A stretch of DNA of 64,000 nucleotides from the NCBI RefSeq assembly GCF_014384705.1, contig NZ_JACRSN010000011.1, positions 39,878-103,877 of the forward strand, read 5' to 3'. Within the stretch, counting starts at the first letter, position 1. Each line of letters begins with the position of its first letter. The DNA comes from Yeguia hominis (GTDB taxonomy: Bacteria; Bacillota; Clostridia; Oscillospirales; Acutalibacteraceae). The notes under the pieces are model-generated. The model worked only from the letters and a program-made list of their open reading frames with translations, was not told where the DNA came from and ran no database searches. Positions 8,994 to 18,257 of the stretch are shown one piece after another. Position numbers and translations under genes: made by a program.

Positions 8994-10349
8994 TCAGAAC
9001 GTACGGCGTTTGAAATTTTTTCCAAGCTTTTCTTTCAGGAAGGCGCGGAAGGCTTTGGCATCCCCGACCTTGAAGTTGTCTTTCGCGACGAAATACGCGT
9101 TTTCGCGTCCAAAATACAGATAAAAGTACTTTTTTGTTTCATAGGCGGTTGTAATCTGGAAATACGGGAAAACACCGCTTGCCTGCAATCCGGAAAGTCG
9201 GAAATCTTCATCCCGGAAAGAAAACACCGCAATCCGGTTCGGCATCTTTTTATACGTCCGGAACAGCGATTTGTAGATCGTTCCCGGTATCGTAAAGATA
9301 TGCACGATCAGGTAAATTCCAGCAGCAGCGAAGAGCAGACGGAAAATAATGCTGTCGCCCATCGTGGAGGTAATCGCGAGCCAAATTGCGGCAAGTCCGC
9401 AGAGTGCAAAAACCGGAATCGTAAGCGGGTTTTTCCAGTAGGAGTGGAAGTAGCTGAATGTGTGCAGCGCCTGATCCGAGTGAATGGTGGAATTCCGGAA
9501 GCGTTCTTCCGGTTCCGGGGCATCCGGATTCTCTTCTGCTTCCTTTTTCTTTTGAATCCGATACTCAGAAAGGCGTGCGGCCAGATCAGCCCGTTTCTTT
9601 TTTTGCTGTTTCCGGCGGATTGCAAATCCGACAATCAGCGCAATTATAGCCAGAATGAGCATAATCAGCGGCAAAAGGGCAAGGAAGATCTGCTTCGGGG
9701 TATAATCAACCGGTGTATTATCGAGAATCTGTGTAAATTCTGCGCTGTTGACAATCTCGCGCAAAATCGCTTCTTCGTCTTCTCCGAGCTTTTTGCCGGC
9801 GGAATACATGTCGAAACTGTAGGAGGATCCGTTGATTACTGTGACGTAGCAGACCTCGCTCAAATAGTCGCTGTCAGAATCCAGCAGAAATTCCACGCGG
9901 ACAAATGGGTAAGCGGCGTCATTGTAACGCTCTGCGGTTGCAGTCAGATTTTCGTTTTCGTCCTGCGCAGAGATCATGTCGTCCATAAAGGTGCGGAAGG
10001 TCTCTTCATCCGCACCGACAAAGGAAAAGATTTCTTTTGTATAAGAAGATGTTTTGGTAGAAATCAGGATATTTTCCTTTCCGCCTGCGGTTGCCAGATG
10101 AACAAGCGTGCCCATCTCCTTGTATTCCTTTAATTTCGAGGTGGGATCTGTAACACCGATCAGCATCCAGCTTTCATCGAAAATGCTGGTTTCCGGCGTA
10201 AACGCATAGAAGTTGTCCGGAATTTCAATGTTCAGGTGTGCGTTTTCAATTTCATAGGACTTTGTTGCGGCGGACACCGGAACGACACAGGCAACCACCA
10301 GGAATACGGCAAAACAGATTGCCAGCAGCTTTTTGACTTTGGGGAGCAT
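8994..10349 (-). CDS. Membrane protein with signal peptide and YcxB-like C-terminal domain
   Basis: This is a 451-residue protein. I chose the ATG at 10349 because GGAGG lies 10 bases before it and it opens a clear signal peptide (KKLLAICFAVFLVVACVVPVSA). The first 200 residues after the signal are extracytoplasmic. A membrane helix of about 25 residues follows (LALLPLIMLILAIIALIVGF), then a charged coiled stretch (KKRADLAARL, EEAEENPD-type), two more helices, and a C-terminal region like YcxB domains (FYLYF, then KDNF and AFRAFLKEKLG). The function of YcxB-like proteins is unknown. It lies 60 bases downstream of the lipoprotein gene's start side, on the same strand, and may be transcribed with it. 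Confidence 0.7.
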   Translation of the reverse strand: MLPKVKKLLAICFAVFLVVACVVPVSAATKSYEIENAHLNIEIPDNFYAFTPETSIFDESWMLIGVTDPTSKLKEYKEMGTLVHLATAGGKENILISTKTSSYTKEIFSFVGADEETFRTFMDDMISAQDENENLTATAERYNDAAYPFVRVEFLLDSDSDYLSEVCYVTVINGSSYSFDMYSAGKKLGEDEEAILREIVNSAEFTQILDNTPVDYTPKQIFLALLPLIMLILAIIALIVGFAIRRKQQKKKRADLAARLSEYRIQKKKEAEENPDAPEPEERFRNSTIHSDQALHTFSYFHSYWKNPLTIPVFALCGLAAIWLAITSTMGDSIIFRLLFAAAGIYLIVHIFTIPGTIYKSLFRTYKKMPNRIAVFSFRDEDFRLSGLQASGVFPYFQITTAYETKKYFYLYFGRENAYFVAKDNFKVGDAKAFRAFLKEKLGKNFKRRTF

Positions 10350-10554
10350 CAGGGCTCGACCTCCTTTATTTGTTTCCCATCGTGCGGCGAAGCCCCTGCT
10401 GTTTTGATGCTTTTGGATCGGAATCGCAAAGCCAAAATCCATGTGGCTGCAAAACGATGGATTGGAATCGCCTTATCTTTTTATTTTACATCGAAATCGC
10501 GAGCATTTCTATAAAATTTTATGAATTCTCCGGATTTTTTGCGAAAAATCCGGC

Positions 10555-11334
10555 TTATTTTTTAAAAATGAGCGAGAGTAACTCTGCAATGCCGTAAATA
10601 ATCGGTTGATGCACGACATAAATGATCAGTGCGTGGCGTCCGAGCCAGGAGAAAAAAGGAACCCGGCTTTGGTACGTAAACTTCGGAAATTGTCCGGCAG
10701 CGGCAAATCGGCCGAGAAACGTTCCAAACAGGAACACAAACAGCCAGGGAAACAAGGGGAAATAGTCCGCAGAAACAAATGTCGGCGAATAAATGCCAAA
10801 AGGACAGAGCCAGTCGGTCTGATAGAGTGAAGCGGGCAAATGAACTGCAAAAGCGAAAATGCCCTTTTGAATCGACATGGTCATGAGATAGAGGAGAACA
10901 CAGCCGATGAGTCCCCATATGGTCGGGATGCGGTCAAACAACGGCTTTAACAGGCTAAAAAGAATCATACTGGCAGCAAAGAAATGAATGACGCCGAAAA
11001 TAATGATAGAATCCGGCGCAATCCAGGCAGTCACCAGCGTAATGGCCACCGCGATCGGGACCAGTTTTATGCCGCGCTTAAGATTGGAGCGGGAAAGCTG
11101 AGAGCAGATTCCGGAAATAAAAATAAATGCCCCGCCGAAAAACGGTTCCAACGGACGGAAAAACCGCAGCAGCGTCATGGCGATCGGAACCTCGAACAAG
11201 AATGCAAGCGTGTAAAAGGCATGATAAAATACCATACAAAAGACGGCAAATCCGCGGATTTCGTCCATCAGCCAGATTCTGGGGCGCGATGCAGAAGGCG
11301 TTGGAGCGGACGGTAACGATGCACGATCAGACAA
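10555..11334 (-). CDS. DUF1624 membrane protein (heparan-alpha-glucosaminide acetyltransferase-like)
   Basis: This 259-residue protein is almost wholly hydrophobic, with about seven membrane helices. The first helix carries MDEIRGFAVFCMVFYHAFY and the second FGGAFIFISGICSQLSRSN, matching DUF1624 proteins, which are related to membrane acyltransferases that work on sugars or cell-envelope molecules. The start is TTG 11334 with AAGGGGG 7 bases upstream. The conserved FYHAFY histidine is a plausible acyl-transfer residue. The gene lies 46 bases after the oligopeptide-binding lipoprotein gene on the same strand, and a possible promoter (TGATAAAAT) overlaps that gene's stop codon. The substrate is not known. 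Confidence 0.8.
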   Translation of the reverse strand: MSDRASLPSAPTPSASRPRIWLMDEIRGFAVFCMVFYHAFYTLAFLFEVPIAMTLLRFFRPLEPFFGGAFIFISGICSQLSRSNLKRGIKLVPIAVAITLVTAWIAPDSIIIFGVIHFFAASMILFSLLKPLFDRIPTIWGLIGCVLLYLMTMSIQKGIFAFAVHLPASLYQTDWLCPFGIYSPTFVSADYFPLFPWLFVFLFGTFLGRFAAAGQFPKFTYQSRVPFFSWLGRHALIIYVVHQPIIYGIAELLSLIFKK

Positions 11335-11380
11335 AAGAGTTCCCCCTTTTCAAAATTTTCATGATGATCTGTGTGCTCAC

Positions 11381-13000
11381 TTATTTTATCACTGCGTGAA
11401 TAAAGTCAATTCCCGTACCGTAAGGATGGATGGAAATCCCCTGTACGCCAGGTGCCGCAGCATAAACTGCATTGTCATAGCAGACGGGATAAAAAATGCC
11501 TTCTGTATTCAGATACGTCTCGGCGGATTTGCAGGCAGAAAGCAAATTGCTTTCTGTATAGAACGAACGGACCAATGCATCATAGGCAGAATCCTTCAGA
11601 TGTGCGGGATTTCCGCTGTAAGCGGAGGAAAACTGTTCAAGAAGGCTCATGGGCGTGCTTCCATTTGGCGCAAGCGCATAAAAAGCGATCTGATACTCGC
11701 CGAAGAAAACCCGATTTTCCAGTTCGTCTGCGGAGACTGGCGTCATATTAAAATAATTTCCCATGGTGCGGTTCCAGGAAACAATCAGCTCATTTACAAG
11801 TGCGGTGATCTCCGGGCGGTCTTCGCAAAGAACCGAGACAGAAGGCATGGTTTCATAATCGAGCGACTGCAGAACGGTATTTGCGCTGGCAGCGGCCTCT
11901 AGGTCTTCCGGCAAAAGGAAGCCGGAACCGGCGGCTTCTCGATAATTGGATCCGGAAAGGGTCATTTCCGGGGAAATAATATCGTCAGCAGCCGTCATTC
12001 CATCCGGAATTTTAGAGAGGAGTGTCTCCCGATCCAGCGTTTGCAAAAACGCTTTTCGGATTTCCGGGTGCTTCATCAGGTCATCCGCGGTGTTCAGACA
12101 CAATCCATAGGTCGAAGTATTCATTCGGGTAAGCACCATGCCCGCCGATTCTGCCTGTGCGGCTGCTGCGGCCGGAATGGTCAGAAGCTGCACGGTTCCG
12201 GAGCTGAGCGCATTGATCGGGTCGGAAAGATCAACGGCATCCTCACCGACGTAAAAATAGAGACTTGCAGGGAGAACTTCCGTTTCGCCGTGATAGACAG
12301 CGGAACGCGTGAGCGAAAGATGATCATTATGTTCCCAAGCATAATAGCCGGAAAACGCAAAGGGGCCGTTTCCCAAGACATATTTGCGCTCCAGACCGTA
12401 ACGGCCGTTTGTTTCATTAAAAAACCGTTCTTTGCAGGGCATAAATGCGGCAGAGGCGGTCAGGGTAGGAAAGTCTGGGAGAGAATATTCCAGCTCAACC
12501 GTAAGCGTATGCGTGTCAGAGGCGGATACTCCCAACGCGTCAACCGGCATTGCACCGGAATAAATCTGCTGTGCATTTTTGATACAGAAAAATTGGGAAG
12601 CGTTTGGCGATTTGGTATCGGGATTTACAGCACGCCGAAAAGCAAAGACAAAATCCTCAGCCGTAACAGGTTCGGCAGGATCATCCGAAGAAATGTCGGA
12701 CCAACAGGCATCCTCGCGAAGCGAAAAGATAAAAACGGTGGAATCGCGATTGGCGCTCCAGCTTGCCGCGACGCCGGGGTAGGGATCGCCGTTTTCATCC
12801 AGGCGGACAAGTCCCTCAAAAAGAGCCGTAATGACCGTCAGGCTTGCAGCGTCGGAAGCAACCTGCGGATCCAGGGTCTGTGGTTCCGAAGAAAGCGCGT
12901 AAAAAAACTCCTTGTCGGCGCCTTCCGGGCGTTTTTCCCCACAGGCACAAAAGGAAAGTAGAAGGCAAACGCATAAAATAGAGATTATCGCTTTTTTCAA
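11381..13000 (-). CDS. Oligopeptide-type ABC transporter substrate-binding lipoprotein (OppA-like)
   Basis: This 539-residue lipoprotein belongs to the SBP_bac_5 family. It has a short signal peptide with lipobox (LLSFCAC), then the family's FFYALSSEPQTLDPQ and LRLDENG-type opening segments and LREDACWSDISSDDP. It should bind peptides or nickel-like ligands outside the membrane. I start at TTG 13000: AGGGGG lies 7 bases upstream and the codon opens the signal peptide directly, whereas the longer frame starts with unrelated residues. No permease or ATPase gene lies beside it, so it either shares a transporter encoded elsewhere or works as a receptor. It has its own promoter at 13026-13054. Confidence 0.88.
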   Translation of the reverse strand: MKKAIISILCVCLLLSFCACGEKRPEGADKEFFYALSSEPQTLDPQVASDAASLTVITALFEGLVRLDENGDPYPGVAASWSANRDSTVFIFSLREDACWSDISSDDPAEPVTAEDFVFAFRRAVNPDTKSPNASQFFCIKNAQQIYSGAMPVDALGVSASDTHTLTVELEYSLPDFPTLTASAAFMPCKERFFNETNGRYGLERKYVLGNGPFAFSGYYAWEHNDHLSLTRSAVYHGETEVLPASLYFYVGEDAVDLSDPINALSSGTVQLLTIPAAAAAQAESAGMVLTRMNTSTYGLCLNTADDLMKHPEIRKAFLQTLDRETLLSKIPDGMTAADDIISPEMTLSGSNYREAAGSGFLLPEDLEAAASANTVLQSLDYETMPSVSVLCEDRPEITALVNELIVSWNRTMGNYFNMTPVSADELENRVFFGEYQIAFYALAPNGSTPMSLLEQFSSAYSGNPAHLKDSAYDALVRSFYTESNLLSACKSAETYLNTEGIFYPVCYDNAVYAAAPGVQGISIHPYGTGIDFIHAVIK

Positions 13001-13025
13001 AAGAACACCCCCTGTTGATACCGTT

Positions 13026-13054
13026 ATTTTACCACATGCCCCTGTGGGTTGCAA
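13026..13054 (-). promoter_or_regulatory. Promoter of the OppA-like gene
   Basis: On the minus strand TTGCAA (13054-13049) and TAAAAT (13031-13026) are 17 bases apart, and the -10 is preceded by TGG (extended -10). It lies 26 bases upstream of the TTG start. Confidence 0.7.
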
Positions 13055-13339
13055 TTATGTCAACAAAAAAGAATCGGAAAGTTTTGTAGTTGTTTCGAAG
13101 TCGAAAGTGAAAATGTTATTCCTCGCCAAATGAAACGGATAGAGAGGATCGAAAAAAGGAAGCCGAAATGCAGATAGCGATCCATAATCAATTAAAAGAG
13201 GATCCCTCGAAATTGGTTGCGTCACTTAGCGTAACAGACGAAAATCCGTGTGCCGGATTTATGACGCTTGGACCGAAGGGCGTCTTTCCCTTTCTTGTAC
13301 CGTTCCATCAAAAAACGAAAGGATTGCATTGCAGAATGA
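13055..13339. other. Gene-free stretch upstream of the MFS-proBA promoter
   Basis: This region between the divergent oppA-like and MFS genes holds no convincing gene. A 68-codon frame (13168-13374) with a weak AAGGA site ends inside the -10 element of the next promoter. It resembles no family I know and uses codons unlike its neighbours, so I do not call it. Confidence 0.4.
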
Positions 13340-13368
13340 TTGTGAAGCGCGGACTTTCATGCTATAAT
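13340..13368 (+). promoter_or_regulatory. Promoter upstream of the MFS-proB-proA cluster
   Basis: TTGTGA (13340-13345), a 17-base spacer, and TATAAT (13363-13368) preceded by TGC (extended -10). The leader to the MFS start is about 200 bases and contains a weak AAAAAG/CTTTTT hairpin at 13384-13428 but no recognisable T-box. Confidence 0.65.
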
Positions 13369-13570
13369 CTATAATAACAAAATAAAAAGTTCTTAGACTC
13401 CGCCTGTTGATGGGTTCTTTTTCGATTTTGCATGAATTTTTGTATAAATTTGATTACATAATGCATGGAAAAGGCGTGGAAAGCCGTTTATACTGAAAAA
13501 AGTTCCGATTTTTGTAGAATGAAACGATGGCCGCAGAGAGATGACTTCTGTGACCAAGGAGATGGAAATT

Positions 13571-14776
13571 TTGAAAAAAAGCGTGCCGCGTCAAAGACGG
13601 GCTCTGGTTTTGGCTGCTGTTTTGTTTTGGCTGGGAAACTACTTCTTTGTGCCGACTTTTCCGACATATTGCCGGTCGGCGGGGGCTTCGGTTGCGGCAG
13701 TTGGCGTGATCGCGAGCGCATATGGCCTGGCGCAGCTTTTGGTACGCATTCCGCTGGGAATGGTCAGCGACCGGATCGGCCGACAAAAGGTGTTTATTCT
13801 GACGTTGGGATTCGGATGCCTTGGAATTGCGGCGGCCGCAATGGCACTGTATCCGACACCGGGCGTCTTGTTTGCAGGCAGGCTTCTGAGTGGAATTTCC
13901 GCCAGCGCCTGGGTGAGCTTTACGATTTTGTATGCAGGGTATTACGATGCAGAGCAGGGGCAAAAGGCCATTGCGATCATGACGCTGACAAGCGTCATAG
14001 GACCCCTGATTGCCAATTTTACAGGCGGCGCGGTGTCAGAAACATTGGGGCCGTCGGTACCGTTTTGGATGGCGCTCGGAATTTCACTTATCGGCGGACT
14101 TGTGATGTTCTGGATTCCAGAACAAAAATCGACGGCAGGAAAGGCTGTCACGGTACGGGAATTGCTTTCCGTTGGCAAAGACCGAACCGTTTTGACGGTT
14201 TCTCTGATTGCGGCGCTACTGCAGTTTGCGGCGTTCGGCGCGGGGACGACATTCGCTCCGTTGCTGGCAGAGCAAAAGCTGGGTGCCAGTGATACAGAAT
14301 TGGGAATTTTAGCGGCTATCATGGCGGCTTCCGGAATTCCGGCGACGTTGCTCGCCGGGACTGCGGCAATCCGGCGCCGGAACACAAGAGGCGTGATGCT
14401 CATATGCTTGCTGATCAATGCAGCATCCTGTGCGGCCTTTCCGTTTGTACAGACACTGTGGGGCGTATACCTCGTTCAGTTCCTCTCTGGATTTGCCCGG
14501 AATCTGGTGTTCCCAATTTGCATGAATCTTTCGATTGCCGGGGTGGAAGACACCAGGAAAGGCAGCGCGATGGGATTTTTTCAGGCGCTTTACAGCCTTG
14601 GCATCTTTCTGGGACCGCTCGCAATCGGAAATCCGGGCAGTTCAGATAACGCTTTAACCGGCGGTTTTTTGCTTTCGGCAGGAATCGTTTTTGTCGGAGC
14701 AGCGCTGGTGTTTTTGCTGCCGCGGAATCCATCTGCAGGACAGCAGCAGACAGAATCAAATGGTGTAGGATCTTGA
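13571..14776 (+). CDS. MFS transporter
   Basis: This roughly 401-residue protein has twelve hydrophobic segments of the major facilitator superfamily. The loop after helix 2 carries RIPLGMVSDRIGRQKVF, the classical G-x-x-x-D-R-x-G-R motif A. I prefer the TTG at 13571, which has AAGGAG 9 bases upstream, over the ATG at 13541, which lacks a spaced ribosome binding site. It lies 16 bases before proB and is probably co-transcribed with proB-proA. A role in proline or other osmolyte movement is suggested only by that context; the family includes many drug and metabolite exporters. Confidence 0.85.
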   Translation: MKKSVPRQRRALVLAAVLFWLGNYFFVPTFPTYCRSAGASVAAVGVIASAYGLAQLLVRIPLGMVSDRIGRQKVFILTLGFGCLGIAAAAMALYPTPGVLFAGRLLSGISASAWVSFTILYAGYYDAEQGQKAIAIMTLTSVIGPLIANFTGGAVSETLGPSVPFWMALGISLIGGLVMFWIPEQKSTAGKAVTVRELLSVGKDRTVLTVSLIAALLQFAAFGAGTTFAPLLAEQKLGASDTELGILAAIMAASGIPATLLAGTAAIRRRNTRGVMLICLLINAASCAAFPFVQTLWGVYLVQFLSGFARNLVFPICMNLSIAGVEDTRKGSAMGFFQALYSLGIFLGPLAIGNPGSSDNALTGGFLLSAGIVFVGAALVFLLPRNPSAGQQQTESNGVGS

Positions 14777-14792
14777 TCTTGGAGGGAGAATT

Positions 14793-15599
14793 ATGTCAAA
14801 AATTACACAGGCCAAGCGAGTGGTTGTCAAGGTGGGCACCTCTACGCTGACCTATGAAAACGGAAAACCCAATCTGCGCCGGATTGAGGCGCTTTGCAGG
14901 GTGCTAAGCGATCTGCAGGCATCCGGAAAAGAGATCATTCTGGTATCAAGCGGCGCGATTGGTGTAGGAATGGGCAAACTTGGTCTGCGGGAACGTCCGG
15001 CAGAGACCGAAAAGAAGCAGGCGCTGGCGGCGATCGGGCAGTGTGAGCTGATGTTTATTTATGATAAGCTTTTTGGCGAATACAGCCAGCCGGTCGCACA
15101 GGTGCTTTTGACAGGCGACGTTGTGCACAATCAGCATGCCATGCAGAATGTCGGGAACACCTTTCGGGAACTGATCAATATGGGGATCGTGCCGGTTGTC
15201 AACGAAAACGATACGGTTGGCGTCGATGAGCTGATCGGAAAAAATATCGGCGACAACGATACGCTGTCGGCGACGGTTGCGACACTTTTGGATGCGGATT
15301 TGCTGGTCATCCTGACGGATATTGACGGGCTTTATGACAAAAATCCGCAAAAGGATCCGGATGCCAAACGAATTCCGTATATTGAAGGGATTACAGAAGA
15401 GGTCTTTGCGCTTGCAGGCGGAGCGGGTTCAAATCGCGGAACCGGCGGTATGTATACGAAAGTCCGCGCGGCGGCGCTTGCGAACGAAGCGGGTATTACC
15501 TGCTGTGTCCTCAGCGGCGTAACGCCGGAAAATTTATATAAACTTTTTGATGGCGTACAGATTGGGACAATTTTCAGCCCTACAGGTGGCATATCATAA
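14793..15599 (+). CDS. proB: Glutamate 5-kinase
   Basis: ProB phosphorylates glutamate to gamma-glutamyl phosphate, the first step of proline synthesis, in the cytoplasm. The 268-residue protein holds a complete amino-acid kinase domain: VVVKVGTSTLT near the start (phosphate loop), LVSSGAIGVGM, NENDTVGVDEL and GTGGMYTKVRAA. It lacks the C-terminal PUA domain of the roughly 370-residue enterobacterial enzyme, a form common in Firmicutes. GGAGG precedes the ATG. It is followed 30 bases later by proA, so the two steps are encoded together and the labile intermediate can be passed on. Confidence 0.95.
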   Translation: MSKITQAKRVVVKVGTSTLTYENGKPNLRRIEALCRVLSDLQASGKEIILVSSGAIGVGMGKLGLRERPAETEKKQALAAIGQCELMFIYDKLFGEYSQPVAQVLLTGDVVHNQHAMQNVGNTFRELINMGIVPVVNENDTVGVDELIGKNIGDNDTLSATVATLLDADLLVILTDIDGLYDKNPQKDPDAKRIPYIEGITEEVFALAGGAGSNRGTGGMYTKVRAAALANEAGITCCVLSGVTPENLYKLFDGVQIGTIFSPTGGIS

Positions 15600-15629
15600 G
15601 GGTGTTGCAAAGAAAGGACAAGGTGCCGT

Positions 15630-16865
15630 ATGGTGGACTTACAGGAAATGGGAAAACGCGCAAAGGCTGCGGCGAGGAGCCTTTTGACAGCAGGTGCGCG
15701 AAAAAATGCGGCGCTGCTGGCAGCGGCCGATGCAATTGAACAGGGCGCGGCAGAGATTTTGGACGCAAATGCGTTGGATCTTCAAAATGCGGACGGGCTG
15801 AGCCAAGCCTTTCGGGATCGCTTGATGCTGACGCCGGAACGGATTCGCGGTATGGCGGAAGGAATTCGGAAAGTGGCGGCGCAGACAGATCCGATCGGCG
15901 AAGTCGTCGATGGCAGAACGCTTCCGAACGGCTTGCAGCTGAAAAAAGTCCGGGTACCGCTTGGCGTCATTGGGATTATTTTTGAGGCGCGCCCCAATGT
16001 CACGGCTGATGCGGCGGCGCTCTGCCTGAAGGCAGGAAATGCCGTGATCCTGCGCGGCGGAAAGGAAGCGTTCCGCTCCAACTGCTGTATCACCGGGCTG
16101 ATTCGGGGCGCCCTGGAAAGTGCGGGCTTGCCTGCAGATGCAGTGCAGATCGTCGAGGACACCAGCCGGGAATCCGCGGTTGCAATGATGGAGCTGACAG
16201 AATATCTCGATGTGCTCATTCCGCGCGGCGGCGGCGGACTGATCCGGTCGGTTGTCGCGCATTCACGCGTACCGGTGATTCAAACCGGGGAAGGGAACTG
16301 TCATATTTATGTAGATGCAACCGCAAATATCGACATGGCGGCGGAGATTGTCTACAACGCTAAAACGTCGCGGCCTTCTGTCTGCAATGCGATGGAAACA
16401 CTGCTTGTCCATCAGGGTATTGCAGAAAAGGCGCTTCCTGCGATTGCCGCCCGGCTTTCGGAAAAGTCCGTGGAAATCCGCGGCTGCGACCGGACGCGGA
16501 ACATCCTTCCGCAGGCAGTTCCCGCAACGGAGAAAGACTGGGAAACCGAATTTCTGGATTATATCCTGGCGGTTAAAGTGGTGGATTCTGTGGATGAGGC
16601 GATTGCACACATTGCGCAGTACTCCACGGGACACAGTGAAGCGATCATTACGGAAAGCTATGCTTCAGCGGAAAAATTTACAGCCGAGGTGGATTCTGCC
16701 GCAGTATATGTGAATGCATCCACGCGGTTTACAGATGGCGGCGAGTTTGGTCTCGGCGCAGAGGTCGGAATTTCGACACAAAAACTGCACGCAAGAGGGC
16801 CGATGGGTGTCGGCGAGCTGACCTCTACCAAATTTATTGTCTGCGGAAACGGGCAGACGCGCTAA
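15630..16865 (+). CDS. proA: Gamma-glutamyl phosphate reductase
   Basis: ProA reduces gamma-glutamyl phosphate with NADPH to glutamate semialdehyde, the second step to proline. The 411-residue protein has the aldehyde-dehydrogenase fold with GVIGIIFEARPNVTADAA in the cofactor region, LIPRGGGGLI, and the catalytic cysteine C252 in RPSVCNAMETLL; FGLGAEVGISTQKLHARGPMG ends the domain. Length and motifs are typical. It follows proB and is followed 13 bases later by an unknown membrane protein gene. The terminal step enzyme ProC is not in the window. Confidence 0.96.
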   Translation: MVDLQEMGKRAKAAARSLLTAGARKNAALLAAADAIEQGAAEILDANALDLQNADGLSQAFRDRLMLTPERIRGMAEGIRKVAAQTDPIGEVVDGRTLPNGLQLKKVRVPLGVIGIIFEARPNVTADAAALCLKAGNAVILRGGKEAFRSNCCITGLIRGALESAGLPADAVQIVEDTSRESAVAMMELTEYLDVLIPRGGGGLIRSVVAHSRVPVIQTGEGNCHIYVDATANIDMAAEIVYNAKTSRPSVCNAMETLLVHQGIAEKALPAIAARLSEKSVEIRGCDRTRNILPQAVPATEKDWETEFLDYILAVKVVDSVDEAIAHIAQYSTGHSEAIITESYASAEKFTAEVDSAAVYVNASTRFTDGGEFGLGAEVGISTQKLHARGPMGVGELTSTKFIVCGNGQTR

Positions 16866-16878
16866 CGGAGGGAAAACC

Positions 16879-17760
16879 ATGAATCCCGAAGAGGATACCC
16901 CGCGCGCAGAACCGGTCGTTTCGGAAGTACGAGTGGATTACCGGGATTTTTATCCGGAAAAACCGAATGCGGGCCTGCACGCCGAACCGCTTCCGGTGCA
17001 GCCTGTTTCTGCGGAAAAACAGCCGGAGGAGCCAGCTGCGGCGCTTGTGTTGGAAGCGCCAAAAGAAGCGCCCAAAACAGAGGCGTCTTTCTCTGCGCCG
17101 GAACAGACAAAAGAACCGGAAAAACAGCCGCAAGGAAAACAAGCGGTACGGCCTGTGGTTCACAAATATGGATTTGCTGCAGGAGTCGCAGTCCTATTGG
17201 CAGCATTGGCTGGCGTTGTGTTGCTGGTTTGCGCAGTCGGCGGGAAAATTGCGGATGCGGCGCAAAACACCGGCGATTTACATGCATGGGATCCGCTTTT
17301 GGACGCCGTGGTGTGGAATGACCCGGCACCGTTCGAGCAGCTTTCCGATGCCGCACCGGGGGATCTTTGTGCCTGCGCGGTGCGAAACGCCATGCAGGCT
17401 CTGTCGGAACCGGAAACCGATGAATTGGGCCGGGTGCTTGTCCCTTTTGCAGATGCGGAATCAGCTTGCAAAAAACTGTTTGGTCCGGATGCTGCTTTAC
17501 AGCCGCAGGACGGCGCCTTTTATACGTATGACGCCGCGCAAAACCTGTTTTTGGTCACGCCGCTTCCGAATTCGGCTGGATATACTGCGAAGGTCGAAAC
17601 GGTCGAAACAAACGGGAAGACCATTCGCTTAAAAGTGGGATGCGTTTCTGGTGTTTCACAGCATGAGCCGGATAAATGGATGGAATATACGCTGCAGGAA
17701 ACACCAAAGACCGGACAAGTCTATATTTCTTCCGTTCGAGCCTGGAAGGAGCCGGCATGA
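16879..17760 (+). CDS. Membrane-anchored protein of unknown function
   Basis: This 293-residue protein starts at the ATG preceded by GGAGGG. It has a Pro/Glu/Ala-rich cytoplasmic N-terminus of about 95 residues, low in complexity, one membrane helix (GFAAGVAVLLAALAGVVLLVCAVGG, about 98-122), and an extracytoplasmic domain of about 170 residues. The outer domain has segments such as DPLLDAVVWNDPAPFEQL and YDAAQNLFLVTPLPNSAGYTAKV but matches no family I recognise. It is the last gene of the MFS-proBA strand. The overall shape resembles other Oscillospirales single-pass proteins whose role is unknown. Confidence 0.65.
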   Translation: MNPEEDTPRAEPVVSEVRVDYRDFYPEKPNAGLHAEPLPVQPVSAEKQPEEPAAALVLEAPKEAPKTEASFSAPEQTKEPEKQPQGKQAVRPVVHKYGFAAGVAVLLAALAGVVLLVCAVGGKIADAAQNTGDLHAWDPLLDAVVWNDPAPFEQLSDAAPGDLCACAVRNAMQALSEPETDELGRVLVPFADAESACKKLFGPDAALQPQDGAFYTYDAAQNLFLVTPLPNSAGYTAKVETVETNGKTIRLKVGCVSGVSQHEPDKWMEYTLQETPKTGQVYISSVRAWKEPA

Positions 17761-17815
17761 AGATTTGGCAGCATGCGGAATTTTGACGATTGGCACATGT
17801 GTCGGAACTTCATTC

Positions 17816-18220
17816 CTATAGAGCAAGATAGAGAAGCGCGAAAAGCAGGGAAGCGTCGGCTTTTTCCGAACTGAGCAGCAAAATCAGCAAAAGAATCAGC
17901 GTGCGTTCGCTGTCTTGCAACAAGAAATCCAGAATATCTCCGGCAGGGAGACCGGGCTTTTCAGGATCTTCAGGCGGTGCTGGCCTAGGTGTCTCTGGCT
18001 GCGGCGGCACTGGAGCCCGCTGTTCCGCAGAATTGCGTGCGGCTTGCGGTGGCGTGCGGTTTTGCTGTGCGGCCGGATTCATACCGCGGCGGCCTTGCTG
18101 TGCGCGCTGCCGGGAATCTGCAACATGCAGCTCCGGGCCAGGTTTTGCTCTGGACTGCATTTCCATTGCACGGCGGACGGCCTCCTGCTGCATCCGCTGC
18201 ATCTCCGGATTTGCTGGCAT
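17816..18220 (-). CDS. Small Pro/Ala/Gln-rich protein of unknown function
   Basis: This 134-residue protein has an N-terminal half rich in Gln, Arg, Ala and Pro (MQRMQQEAVRRAMEM near the start, likely helical), a Pro-rich middle and a leucine-rich C-terminus (LLQDSERTLILLLILLLSSEKADASLLFALLYLA) that could be a membrane helix or a packing helix. I recognise no family. It is the third of three small minus-strand genes at 17816-18861 spaced by 37 and 7 bases, so they are probably one operon. The AAGGG-type ribosome binding site before the ATG supports translation. Confidence 0.5.
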   Translation of the reverse strand: MPANPEMQRMQQEAVRRAMEMQSRAKPGPELHVADSRQRAQQGRRGMNPAAQQNRTPPQAARNSAEQRAPVPPQPETPRPAPPEDPEKPGLPAGDILDFLLQDSERTLILLLILLLSSEKADASLLFALLYLAL

Positions 18221-18257
18221 GAAAGCACTTCCCTTCCATCTGAATTAAGGGATGCGA

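Noticed and set aside
13168..13374. A 68-codon plus-strand frame before the MFS gene
   Set aside because: It has a weak ribosome binding site, unusual codons and no similarity, and its end runs into the -10 of the next promoter.
13369..13570. A possible T-box or attenuator before the MFS-proBA cluster
   Set aside because: I looked for a T-box sequence and an anti-terminator fold because of the proline genes. Only a weak AAAAAG/CTTTTT stem is present, and no T-box motif.
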